From Sphingomonas profundi (lineage in GTDB: Bacteria > Pseudomonadota > Alphaproteobacteria > Sphingomonadales > Sphingomonadaceae), in contig NZ_CP046535.1 of the NCBI RefSeq assembly GCF_009739515.1, positions 4,201,501 to 4,265,500 of the forward strand: a stretch of DNA of 64,000 nucleotides, written 5' to 3'. The translations under genes were made by a program, and so were the position numbers. Shown here one piece after another: positions 42,518 to 51,051 of this stretch. A model generated the notes under the pieces. That model was not told the origin of the DNA. It made no database searches and saw only the letters and a program-made list of their open reading frames with translations. The first letter of the stretch is position 1, and the number at the start of each line of letters is the position of its first letter.

Positions 42518-43333
42518 TTATTGAGACCCTGAGGGTTTGCGTAGCCAGCGCGGCAGCTGTCCTTTCGAACAGGGAAGATCCCACGGTGCGACGAAATCAC
42601 TCAAACTCGGCTTGCGGCCGCCGTCGCGAAGCTCGTCGACATAGTGCTGAAGGTGATGCTTCACGGCGTTCATGTCCGCGTTGATGCCAAGCGCCACGAC
42701 GATGGCGCAGGCCAGCCGGGCGGCGTCGGTGGTTGGCGCAAGCACAGTGTCGTTGTCGGGATCGCGCCGCTGGCGCCGCGCTGAAGGGTAGTCCCAGCCG
42801 ACCGACAGCGGCAACCCGTGCGCCCACCGATAGAAGTAGCTGGCGCGCACGGCGATACGGGCTGGCCCCCAGCCGGTGGGCCGTCCGCCCGCTTCGCCTG
42901 GCTCAAGTGCGAGCGGCGCCGTGGCCAGCAGCTCGATGGCCGCGGCGATACGGGCGTGATGGTCCTCGGCTGGCACACCCGCTGGCGGCACGAACAAGCG
43001 TTGCAGGGCACTGGCGTGATGATCGACGTTGCCGAGCCACGGCTGTCGCGTCAGGACTGTGGCGAAGTCCGCGTCACTTGGTTGAGGCGGCGTGAGCTTA
43101 CGGTGGGCTTGAGCGGCGCGGGCAATCGTCAGCAGGTTGCGCCGACTCTTGTTTTCGGCCTCCGCATACACCGCCTGCTGCCCGGCGCCAACGATGTCGT
43201 CGAGCGACTCGTGCGGCCGAAGTTCGGTCGCGGCTAGATCAATCGCCTCGCGCGTGAGGGCGACGAGTTTTGCAGGCTCCGGTCCGACGATCGAACTGTT
43301 AAGGCCGCTAAACGACACGAATTCTGACAACAT
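42518..43333 (-). CDS. Hypothetical protein of the replication module
   Basis: A 271-residue protein from MLSEFVSFSGLN. This start (43333, AGGA upstream) is required because a terminator-like hairpin occupies 43346-43381; the frame is open to 43399. The protein is mostly helical (LTREAIDLAATELRPHESLDDIV, YAEAENKSRRNLLTIARAAQA). Not recognised; it lies between the terminator and alpA on the same strand. Confidence 0.6.
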   Translation of the reverse strand: MLSEFVSFSGLNSSIVGPEPAKLVALTREAIDLAATELRPHESLDDIVGAGQQAVYAEAENKSRRNLLTIARAAQAHRKLTPPQPSDADFATVLTRQPWLGNVDHHASALQRLFVPPAGVPAEDHHARIAAAIELLATAPLALEPGEAGGRPTGWGPARIAVRASYFYRWAHGLPLSVGWDYPSARRQRRDPDNDTVLAPTTDAARLACAIVVALGINADMNAVKHHLQHYVDELRDGGRKPSLSDFVAPWDLPCSKGQLPRWLRKPSGSQ

Positions 43334-43345
43334 CCCGCTGATCCT

Positions 43346-43381
43346 AAAAAGAAGGGCGTCGGATCGCTTGACCCGACGCCC
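43346..43381 (-). terminator. Rho-independent terminator
   Basis: On the minus strand a 9-bp stem GGGCGTCGG/CCGACGCCC with a 10-base loop is followed by TTCTTTTT. It ends transcription of the zinc-finger-like gene at 43406-43886 before the 42518-43333 gene. Confidence 0.8.
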
Positions 43382-43405
43382 ATTCAATGAAGTCGCCATC
43401 TGCGA

Positions 43406-43886
43406 CTATTTGACGACTTTCAGCACGACCGGCTTGGCGCGACGGGCCTGCTCCGCCTCAAGCTTCGGCTTCACAGCAGCGGACAGCCACTCCGGCGGGA
43501 ATGCCAATGCTGTCACCGGCAATGGCGGCGTGCGCCTCGGCGATTGCCGCAGGCACGGCCGTGTGCATCCACTCACTGCCCGGCGCGTGCTCGAACGCGA
43601 ACAGGCTGGCGTGACCGCAATCGCGGTCACCGCGCACGATCAGCACCTCTTCGCCGCAGCTCTTGCAAAAGTAGACGAACGCAGTCACCTCTGCCCCGTC
43701 GCGCAACTCCTGCTCGGCAACGTTGAAACCGTCGGCGTTAAGCAGGGCGCCGCAAGCGGCGCGCTCCTCATAGCCGTACGCATAGATGCTCGTGCAGCAG
43801 TACCCGCGCGCCTGATGCGGGATGAGGCCTTTGGTAAGCCCATCGGTGTGGTCGCGGCCGCCAGCCGACGATGTAGCACGCTTCAT
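43406..43886 (-). pseudogene. Zinc-ribbon-like protein gene with likely C-terminal frameshift
   Basis: The frame from MKRATSSAGGRDH (AGGAGAG upstream) encodes YFCKSCGEEVLIVRGDRDCGH, a Cys4/His zinc-ribbon-like segment, and stops at 43458 after an odd tail. In the next frame a natural continuation IPPEWLSAAVKPKLEAEQAR..VVLKVVK runs to 43406, exactly up to the terminator. One extra G (C) in the run at 43497-43499 accounts for the shift. If the longer tail is not real, a 142-residue protein ends at 43458. Confidence 0.5.
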
Positions 43887-44067
43887 ATGTCTCTCCTGTG
43901 TTGGAGAGCCTGTAATAATCGAAGGCGGATCAGACCGCGCTACCATAGGCCGGACAAACCCCGACGAACGACGGTTGGGTTATTTCAGGCGGCGCTCTTG
44001 ACTCTGGGGCAACTCCCGCAACGGCTGTTCTCCACCTCAACCTATGCTGGAAAGCGAGAGCGGGTTT

Positions 44068-44742
44068 CTACCAGCCAAGCTCCGCGTAATATTCGGCTTC
44101 CGCCAGCATGTGATACGCTTCCTCGACATTGTCGGCGATTTCTTGTCGCGTACAGTCGAAGCCCGCCGCGATAAGTACGCGATAAACGAACTCCGCGCCG
44201 ACATCCTCATCAAGTGCGCAATAGCGCGCCTCTGGGGCAAACGATTCAGCTTCCACGTACCCGGTCGAGATTTTGGCCCACACACGAGCCGGCTCTACGA
44301 TAAGAGCTTGGATCAGGGCCGTTGACGGGTCGAGCGCCTCGTCGCGCACGACACCCTGCTGGAGATGTTCAAGACCCTGCACAATCTGTAACGCGGCGCC
44401 GAAACCAAGCGCGCGGAAAACCATCTGAAAAGCCGGTACGCTCTGCAGACCGAACAGCTTGCGAAGCGCGACACCGGCGGCATGGTACCGCGAGACGGCT
44501 TGCAGGAGGCGACCACGCCGAGCAATGGCACTCGGCTGGCGCTCGACATTCAAGCCATCGCTCGCAGCCGGTTCGTCTTCGCACAGCATTACGATGAGCT
44601 TGGCGGTTGCCTGTACCGCCTCATGATCCTCGTTAATGCCGAGTATCGCTTTCGCTTCTCTCAAAGCATAAGCGCATGCTGCGTCGCGATCCTCATCATC
44701 GCCAACTTCGTCTAGACAAATCAATTGATAATCCGGCTTCAT
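44068..44742 (-). CDS. Hypothetical protein
   Basis: A 224-residue, mostly helical acidic protein from MKPDYQLICLDEVGDDED, with an AGGT-type site upstream. Repeating helices LREAKAILGINEDHEAVQATA and FVYRVLIAAGFDCTRQEIADN are visible. No family recognised. Probably first gene of the minus-strand run leading to the zinc-ribbon-like gene. Confidence 0.6.
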   Translation of the reverse strand: MKPDYQLICLDEVGDDEDRDAACAYALREAKAILGINEDHEAVQATAKLIVMLCEDEPAASDGLNVERQPSAIARRGRLLQAVSRYHAAGVALRKLFGLQSVPAFQMVFRALGFGAALQIVQGLEHLQQGVVRDEALDPSTALIQALIVEPARVWAKISTGYVEAESFAPEARYCALDEDVGAEFVYRVLIAAGFDCTRQEIADNVEEAYHMLAEAEYYAELGW

Positions 44743-44908
44743 AAATGACCTCCGAGCTGATGGAGGCCGAAGCAACTAGGAATAATCTACCTGATGAGCA
44801 CCAGCATTGGCCGGCAAAACTCCTTCAAAAAACCTCGATGTTGATTCCATCAAGGCACTTGCAAATAGAAAAGACCCGACCGTCAACAGGATCACAGGCT
44901 ATAGTGCT

Positions 44909-45615
44909 TCAGGACCAACCTGGTCGTGGCGCGTCTGGCAGGACCATGCCGCAACCGAATTTCGGCTCGCGCCACTTCGTTTCTCGGCTCACCGATGCGA
45001 GCAACGATCCCAGCTTGCCGTTCAATCGGACTCCGGCGACTTCTAGCGCGGTCACGACAAGAACGCCTGCGCGTCCCGTCGGTATATCGTCCGCCGTTAC
45101 CAACACCACTGGTTCCTCTTTTTCGTGCGTCAGGAGATACCAAAAGACGATTCGGGCAACAACGCGCGCAAACCGATCGGCTACTGGTCTTCCCCCCCCT
45201 TGCTTTTTAATCGGGGATTAAGCTTGAGATCTGCAAGTTTTGGCAGGAGGGCTTCGAGTTGAATAAGAGCCTTTTCATCATCAACAGTATTTACTAATCG
45301 AGGCCGCATCACTTCTGCGAGGTGATACTTGAATGTAGATTCTCTCGGTAGAGCATATAGCAGTCTTCGGGCTGCTGTTAGGGTTGCGCGAAGGCGGTCG
45401 TCCACGTGCTTCGCTAAAGTGTGCTCGCCCTCAGGCGACCAATCGTAGCCATATTCAGGCCAGGCGATGCTATTCGCTATGACGGTGGCCAAACGTCGAG
45501 GGTCTGCGGGGCGACTTTCGTTATGCAGCTTGCTCAAGCAAGTGGTCAACGCGGCCGCAAGCTCCTGCTCTGGGCCTGGGGTGCCGGTCTCCTCCATTTC
45601 CGATCCTGTTGCCAT
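44909..45615 (-). pseudogene. Hypothetical gene split by a C8/G8 homopolymer frameshift
   Basis: The first frame (from MATGSEMEETGTPG, start 45615 with GGAGG upstream) ends KLNPRLKSKGGEDQ at 45181. One more G in the run at 45192-45199 would continue as KGGGRPVADRFARVVARIVFW... to 44909, a natural-looking domain. Restored length is ~235 residues. Function unknown; it sits directly beside the integrase. Confidence 0.55.
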
Positions 45616-45679
45616 CTCATCCTCCATGCACTGCAAAAACCCGCGCTATCGGATTATCGTACAAGGCTGATCAAGGGCT

Positions 45680-46880
45680 TCAATCTTCAGGGTAAAGGAG
45701 ACCGGCTACATGCCGCTCCCATCTTAGCAAAGCCTCACGCTTTTCTGGCAAATAGTCATGCCTGTTGTAAATCTTGTCGACCTTCGATCCGTCGGCATGG
45801 CAAAGAAGATGTCGTGCGGTCACTTCTGAAATTCCGAGCGCTGCAAGCCCGGAGCGACATGTGCGGCGCAGATCATGCAGCCTATATGGCGCTACGGCTG
45901 CGCCTGCCCCCCACGCCAGCCAGTTCGTCCAGTTTTGCCTTGATCTTCGCGAAATTGCTCGCCGCCGTGCGGCCGCTGGTTGTGCTGAACACGAAGCCGG
46001 TGGCATGGAGCCGGCGTAGGGGCGCCAACAGCCGCATCACCTCCGGCGGCAGCGGTAGAACATGCGCCCTATCCGACTTAACGCGCGCCCGGGGGATGGT
46101 CCACACATCGCCATCCAGCTCCTCCCAGCGCATGTTGCTCACCTCGCAGCGGCGCTGGCCGGTCGGGATCAGCATGCGGATCATGGCGTCCCACGGGCTG
46201 GGCAGATCGCCGCACGCCTTCCACACCGCCGCCAGCTCCACGTCGGTCAACACCCGCTCGCGCTCGGTGGTCTTGGCCGGCGGCCGCACGCCCACCAGCG
46301 GGTTGGCTGGCAGCAGATCGCGCTCGGCCGCGTAGTTCAGCGCCATCTTAAGGTGGCGCATCAGGTTCACCGCCGCCTGCGGCGTCTCCACCGCCACCGC
46401 GTCGATCACGGCGAGCAGCTCGCGCTTGGTCACCGCGGTGGCGATCAGCGGATGCAGCGGCATCATCTCCGGCCGGCGCAGGTTCGCGGCGATGAGCTTG
46501 TGGGACCGGGCGTTCTTGCTGATGTGCGCTATATAGGCGTCCATCACCCCGCCGAAGGTGGCAGCCCGGTCCTTGGCCGCTGCCTCGGCCGCAGCGCGCT
46601 CGGCAGCCGCCTGCTCGCGAGGATCGACGCCGTTGGCCACCTCCCGCATCACCTCCAGGGCCTGACGCCTGGCGTCGGCCAGCCCCATGACCGGATACCG
46701 CCCGAGGGTGACCCGCTGCACCCGGGTCTGCACCCGCATCACCAGCGACCATGTCTTGGCGCCGGTCACCGTCACGCGCAGGTAGAGGCCGGGGCAGAGC
46801 AGGTCGGCAACCTCGCGCCGGCCGGCGGCGGGGAGGGACGCGGACTGGACCCAGCGGTTCGTTAGTTTGACTTTCTCCAA
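45680..46880 (-). pseudogene. P4-type tyrosine integrase of element A, single-base frameshift
   Basis: The N-terminal DUF4102 domain (KLTNRWVQSASLPAAGRREV, CPGLYLRVTVTGAKTWSLV) and first catalytic Arg (PTGQRRCEVSNMRWEEL) are in one frame. The HxxR box (RLHDLRRTCRSGL), later His (LLCHADGS) and Tyr (KIYNRHDYL) are in another, ending at 45680. Removing one base from the C6 run at 45907-45912 restores a 400-residue enzyme. The start is unclear: TTG 46880 fits the family; the open frame reaches 46967. It lies about 160 bases from the right attachment repeat, as expected. Confidence 0.85.
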
Positions 46881-46904
46881 GACGAGTACCGTGTTTATAG
46901 TTGC

Positions 46905-46924
46905 GGGGTAACACCCGGGGTAAC
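46905..46924 (+). promoter_or_regulatory. Putative integrase arm-type sites (right end)
   Basis: Paired GGGGTAAC boxes at 46905-46912 and 46917-46924 (12-base period) lie just upstream of the integrase start and 115 bases inside attR. They match the pair at 13165-13183. Binding there could also regulate int. Confidence 0.5.
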
Positions 46925-47038
46925 AAATAACCGCGCTCCCCTGGCAAGCGCTGCAACATAATGGCACAATACTCGCTTGACAAACGCGTAGACGGGGGCT
47001 GTATGGTGTCTATGGCACGCCGCTAGTAGGCCTCAGCT

Positions 47039-47088
47039 AACCTTGCCAAGGTTGGGGTCGAGGGTTCGAATCCCTTCGCCCGCTCCAG
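47039..47088 (+). repeat. attR of element A: 50-bp tRNA-Gly repeat
   Basis: Identical to 13050-13099. The 5' half of the tRNA is missing, so this is an attachment site, not a second tRNA gene. Confidence 0.9.
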
Positions 47089-47107
47089 TTTAGTATCAGA
47101 TTCAAAA

Positions 47108-47213
47108 AAGTTAGCGGCGGACTGCGTGGGCCGGGCGCCCGATTGTTTGCCCGGGTTAACGCTGGGGTAACTCAGAGTGGTTGGCTGGGCTGGGGCTGAC
47201 CTAGCGGCCGGCG
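47108..47213 (+). repeat. R2: second copy of the element left-end sequence
   Basis: About 106 bases nearly identical to 13119-13225, with small indels around 47141-47155 and one GGGGTAAC box changed to GGGTTAAC (47153-47160; partner 47164-47171). Its position outside attR implies a second element end. Confidence 0.85.
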
Positions 47214-47231
47214 AAGCCTGTTCGGCTGCAA

Positions 47232-47371
47232 TAGAAGGCGGCGGTCCTCACCGCTTCGCCAGCCGCGCCGGCGGCGATCAGCGCGCGGCGGCGTGCGCCG
47301 ATCGACTCGTAGGTGTCGGCATGGCACAGCCGCACGGCTTGGTGACCGGCGATGTCGCCGCTGGGATGTGG
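47232..47371 (-). pseudogene. Remnant of an urcA-family gene (3' half)
   Basis: Minus-strand reading gives SGDIAGHQAVRLCHADTYESIGARRRALIAA, parallel to the intact UrcA-like product at 59931-60245 (SSDIAGRRAVRLCRADARESIGARRR). Seven bases are missing near the stop, shifting the frame. The 5' half and promoter are deleted, bringing it against the lysR remnant. Confidence 0.7.
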
Positions 47372-47373
47372 CG

Positions 47374-47600
47374 ATGGACTGGAATTGAGGTCCGCCACTT
47401 CCTCACCGTCGCGCGTACCGGCAGCAGCTTGGCCGCCGGCAGGCCGCTGCGTGTTAGCCAGCCGACCGCCGACCGCCGCCCGGCGCTTCGGAGCGGGCCC
47501 TCGGCCCCGCACTGCTCGAACGGCGGCGGCCGGCTATCGCCTCACCGCGCCACAGGCTGTGGTTCGCCGAACGCATGCCGCGAGCCACTATCGCAACCTC
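47374..47600 (+). pseudogene. Remnant of a lysR gene (5' part)
   Basis: It begins ATGGACTGGAATTGA: an in-frame stop at codon 5. It then reads VRHFLTVARTGSSLAAG..LRVSQPTA, matching the HTH of the LysR at 59819 (VRHFLAVARTGSTLAGG). Similarity fades with further shifts by about 47600. The divergent lysR/urcA arrangement is the same as at 59-60 kb, but in opposite orientation. Confidence 0.7.
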
Positions 47601-47650
47601 CGCCGATCGGGGGACGCCCTCATCCGAACTGCGAACCGCATCCTCAGGAT

Positions 47651-48691
47651 CTACGAGCGGGATGCTGTCGCGGCGGGAGGGTCAGCGAACGGCACGAGGA
47701 ACGCAGCCACATTGTGGCCCAGTTCCGAAGTGGCGTAGCCGCCTTCCATGACGATCACGGTGGGCAGGTCAAGGGCCGCGATGCGCCGGCCGAGCCGGCC
47801 GAAATCGCCCCTTGCGAAGGTGAAATAGGAGATCGGATCGCCGACGAACGTATCCGCGCCGAACGACACGACGAGGAAGCGGGTGCCGTGCGCCGCGATG
47901 GCCGCTGCCGCCAAGTCGAGCGCGGGTTCGTACTCGCTCCACCCGCTGCCGCGCGGCAGCGGCAGGTTCAGCGTGGCGCCCAGCCCGGCACCTTCCCCGC
48001 GTTCGTCCGCATGGCCCCAGAAGAAGGGGTAGTCGGTCGACGGATCCGCGTGGATCGAGACGGTCAGCACATCCGGGTCGTCTAGGAAGATGTCCTGCGT
48101 GCCGTTGCCGTGATGATAGTCCACATCGAGGACCGACACCGGGCCGAGCCCGCGCGCGCGCGCCTCCGCCGCCACGATGGCCGCGTTGTTGAGGTAGCAG
48201 TAGCCGCCCATATAATCGCGCCCGGCATGATGGCCGGGCGGACGGCACAGGGCGAAGGCGCGGCCGTGCGGATCGGCCGCCATGTCGTCGAGCGCGGTCA
48301 GCGCCGTCTGCGCCGACCAGTAGGCCGCCGTCCACGTACCGGCGGAGATCGGCGTGCCGGCATCGTAGCTGTAGCGCCCCAGCCGGGCGTCGATGCGGCG
48401 GAGGTCCAGCGGCCGTCGCCCTACCACCGGCCAGGTGTAGCCGACGGCATCGCCCTCGCGACCGGCGGCCACCCAGTCGCGATGCGCCACTGCCAGGAAA
48501 TCGAGATAGGCGGGATCGTGCACCGCCGCGATCGGGGCCATCCCCAGGTCGCGCGCCGGGCGGGTGGGCCCGATCGCCGCCAGGATCGTCTCGGCCCGCG
48601 CGGGCGTCTCGTTATAGGTCGCCCACCCGCCATTGTGCATCTCGCGCTCCGGCGCGTGCGCCAGCTGGCGCGGATCGAAGACGGCAATCAT
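47651..48691 (-). CDS. Histone-deacetylase-family amidohydrolase (acetylpolyamine amidohydrolase-like)
   Basis: A 346-residue zinc enzyme of the HDAC/APAH family that hydrolyses N-acyl amides such as acetylpolyamines. Catalytic features: RPPGHHAGRDYMGGYCYLNN (His pair), the zinc site DVDYHHGNGTQD, and the Asp in SFGADTFVGDP. The N-terminal HNGGWATYNETPARAE is typical of bacterial APAH. Its ATG overlaps the stop of the upstream S9 peptidase (ATGA), so both are cotranscribed. No signal peptide, so cytosolic. The acyl substrate cannot be deduced. Confidence 0.9.
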   Translation of the reverse strand: MIAVFDPRQLAHAPEREMHNGGWATYNETPARAETILAAIGPTRPARDLGMAPIAAVHDPAYLDFLAVAHRDWVAAGREGDAVGYTWPVVGRRPLDLRRIDARLGRYSYDAGTPISAGTWTAAYWSAQTALTALDDMAADPHGRAFALCRPPGHHAGRDYMGGYCYLNNAAIVAAEARARGLGPVSVLDVDYHHGNGTQDIFLDDPDVLTVSIHADPSTDYPFFWGHADERGEGAGLGATLNLPLPRGSGWSEYEPALDLAAAAIAAHGTRFLVVSFGADTFVGDPISYFTFARGDFGRLGRRIAALDLPTVIVMEGGYATSELGHNVAAFLVPFADPPAATASRS

Positions 48692-50859
48692 GCGAACCGC
48701 CCCTCCACGCAGCCCTGGGCGAAGGCGTAGAAGCGCGCCATCCTGCGATTCTGCTCGTCGCGCCCGGCGCTGCCCTGATGCCCGGCCGTCATGTCGGTCA
48801 GCAGCATCGCCGGATGGGTCGAGGTCGATTGCGCGCGCACCTCGGCCACCAGCTTGGCCGGTTCCCAGTAGCCGACGCGGTCGTCCTTCAGCCCGGCTGT
48901 CGTGAGCAGCGGCGGATAGGCGGCGCGCTTCACATTTTCGTAGGGGGATATCGTCGCCATGTAGTCGTAGTCCTCGGTGCTCGCCAGCGGATCGCCCCAG
49001 TCCGGGCGGAACAGCGGCACCAGCGGGTGGTCGGGGTCGCTCATCGTGTTGAGCATGTCGACGAACGGCACCTGCGCGATCACGCCGGCCCACAGGTCGG
49101 GCGCGGCGTTCATCGACCCGCCGACCAGCAACCCGCCCGCCGACAGCCCATAGGACACGACCTTGTCGCGCGCGGCGTGCCCCGTGGCGATCAGGTGGCG
49201 CGCGCACGCGACGAAATCGCCGAAGCTGTTATGCTTGGCGTGCCGCCGCCCGTCCAGGAACCAGCGCCGCCCCTTCTCCGATCCGCCGCGGACATGGGCG
49301 ATGGCATAGGCCCAGCCCTGTTCCACCAGTACCGTGGGCGCCACGTCGAACACGGCCTCGCTGGACAGGCCGTAAGCGCCGTAGCCGTAGATCAATAGCG
49401 GGGCCGTGCCATCCGCGCCGGCGCCCTTGCGGGTGAGCAAGGTGATCGGCACCTGCGCGCCATCCGGCGCGGTGGCGAACAACCGGCGCACGTCCAGGCG
49501 CGCCGGATCTAAGCCGGCGATCCGTTGCGCCGCGACGACCGTGGAGCGTCCGCTGGCCAGATCGACATCGCGCCAGACGGGCGGGGTGGAAGGGCTCTCC
49601 ACCACCGCGCGGACCGTGGCGCCGTCATGGTCCTGCCCCGCCGGCACGGTGAGGGCGTAGGCGTCGCCAGCGATCGCCACCTGCGTCTCGGCCCCGTTCG
49701 GGGCGGTCAGCACCATGCGGGGCAGCACGTCGCGCCGCTCCAACCGAACCAGCGCGCGGCGGAACGAGACCATCTGCAAGATCTGGATGCCGGGCCGGTG
49801 AGGCACCAGATCGCCCCGCTCGGTAAAATCGGCGGGGTCTATCCGCGCGATACGGCCATCGGGCGCCGCGTCGTCCTCGATGAGGGAGACGAGGCCGCCA
49901 TTCCACTCGTCGATCGTGTAGCGGCGGCCTTTCTCCCGCGCGCGGACGAGGGCGGCTGGGCCTGTCTCCCCGGCGGCGCGGATCAGGCGGACCTCGCTGG
50001 TGTCCGGCCCGGACAGGGTGATCGCGACGAACCCGTCGGCGGCGGTGCGATCGATCTGCATGAAGATCGCCGGGTCCGCCTCCTCATACACCAGCACCCG
50101 CTCGCCGCCGGCAACGGGCGTGCGGTACACGCGGGTCGGCCGGTTGCGCGCGTCGCGCCAGATCCAGAACAGCCACCGCGACGATGGCGAGAAGACGAGC
50201 CCGCCGTAACCGTAGGCATCCGTCTCCACCACGGTCCGCACCTGCCCGCCGGCGATGTCGCGCACGCAGATGCGATGGCGGTCGTTGCCGCCGATATCCT
50301 CCGCCCACGCATAGAGGCGCCCGTCCGGGCTGACCTGCTGGCCGGTGGTGCGATAATAGGCATGCCCCTGCGCGCGCGCCGCCTCGTCCAGCAGCGTCTC
50401 GATCCTGTCCGTGCCGACGCGGCGACGCGTATAGACTGGGCGCGCGCCGTTGAACGCCGTGCCGTAAGACCAGCCGTCACGCACCAGTTCCGGCTCGGCG
50501 GCACCCACCGGCGCGCGCGCCTGCAACGCTGCGAAGAAACTCCGCTCCGCCGTGGCCACGCGGGCCAGCACCGCCTCCGCATAGGTGTTCTCGGCGAGCA
50601 GGTGCTGGCGGATGGCGATGGGCATCGTCTCGATGCTGCGCTGGCCGGTGGCGGGCACGTACTTCAGCCACGCGAACGGATCGGTGCGGGTACGGCCCAG
50701 TTGCGATCGCACCAGCGGGATGCGTGGAGTGACCGGCGGGGCGGGCAGCGGCACGTCCGCCCGCGCGGCGAAGGGCGTGATGCCGACCAGAGCGACGATG
50801 CCCGCCTGCGTGAGGAAGCGACGGCGGGCGGAATCGAAGATGGAGCGGCTCTGCGTCAT
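48688..50859 (-). CDS. Tat-exported S9 (oligopeptidase B/prolyl oligopeptidase) peptidase
   Basis: A 723-residue serine peptidase. The N-terminus has a twin-arginine signal (ARRRFLTQAGIVALVGI), which fixes the start at 50859 and predicts a periplasmic enzyme; cytosolic relatives lack this. A beta-propeller occupies residues ~60-440 and an alpha/beta-hydrolase domain follows. The catalytic Ser is in SYGLSAGGLLVGG, with Asp in GLKDDRVGYWEP and His in AGHQGSAGRD. It could trim oligopeptides or isopeptide-linked substrates after uptake by the divergent TonB receptor. Coupled to the HDAC-like gene. Confidence 0.9.
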   Translation of the reverse strand: MTQSRSIFDSARRRFLTQAGIVALVGITPFAARADVPLPAPPVTPRIPLVRSQLGRTRTDPFAWLKYVPATGQRSIETMPIAIRQHLLAENTYAEAVLARVATAERSFFAALQARAPVGAAEPELVRDGWSYGTAFNGARPVYTRRRVGTDRIETLLDEAARAQGHAYYRTTGQQVSPDGRLYAWAEDIGGNDRHRICVRDIAGGQVRTVVETDAYGYGGLVFSPSSRWLFWIWRDARNRPTRVYRTPVAGGERVLVYEEADPAIFMQIDRTAADGFVAITLSGPDTSEVRLIRAAGETGPAALVRAREKGRRYTIDEWNGGLVSLIEDDAAPDGRIARIDPADFTERGDLVPHRPGIQILQMVSFRRALVRLERRDVLPRMVLTAPNGAETQVAIAGDAYALTVPAGQDHDGATVRAVVESPSTPPVWRDVDLASGRSTVVAAQRIAGLDPARLDVRRLFATAPDGAQVPITLLTRKGAGADGTAPLLIYGYGAYGLSSEAVFDVAPTVLVEQGWAYAIAHVRGGSEKGRRWFLDGRRHAKHNSFGDFVACARHLIATGHAARDKVVSYGLSAGGLLVGGSMNAAPDLWAGVIAQVPFVDMLNTMSDPDHPLVPLFRPDWGDPLASTEDYDYMATISPYENVKRAAYPPLLTTAGLKDDRVGYWEPAKLVAEVRAQSTSTHPAMLLTDMTAGHQGSAGRDEQNRRMARFYAFAQGCVEGRFA

Positions 50860-51051
50860 CGTGTTCGGCGGTCCCTCTGGCTGGCGATCCCCGAAGTATG
50901 ACCGCGCCGCGACACCGGGCAATGCCCCGTCCTGCCGCCGGCCCGCTTTGGCCCGATCGCGACGACCATCGGCCCTGGTAGCGCAATCAAGGCCCTCCAC
51001 ACTCCGTCAAATAACCGTAACTTCCATCAGGGACATCGATAGGGGGCAGCA

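Larger units (their letters stand above)
13050..47088. mobile_element. Element A: ~34-kb genomic island integrated in tRNA-Gly
   Basis: The island is bounded by a perfect 50-bp direct repeat of the tRNA-Gly anticodon-to-3' region. It has a P4-type integrase (frameshifted) next to the right boundary and an AlpA-primase-helicase module 3-7 kb inside it. No phage structural, relaxase or type IV secretion genes are visible, so it resembles an integrative element mobilised by a helper or now immobile. Cargo includes a MucR regulator, a GIY-YIG nuclease, an AAA-DUF4435 ATPase, a Fap-like amyloid operon and a cluster of gene fragments at 35.4-39.1 kb. Confidence 0.85.

Noticed and set aside
47039-47088. 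A second tRNA-Gly gene
   Set aside because: Only the 3' half is present; there is no acceptor 5' strand or D-arm, so it is an attachment repeat.
13050-47088. Prophage or conjugative element (ICE)
   Set aside because: No capsid, tail, terminase, relaxase or type IV secretion genes; only integrase, AlpA and primase-helicase functions are seen.
47177-48085. 302-residue + strand frame after R2
   Set aside because: Its middle matches the lysR remnant, but the ends are antisense to urcA and HDAC-like sequence; it is not a coherent gene.
50860-51051. Riboswitch between the S9 peptidase and TonB receptor
   Set aside because: No cobalamin, TPP or other riboswitch core recognised; the neighbouring AraC regulator is a sufficient explanation for control.
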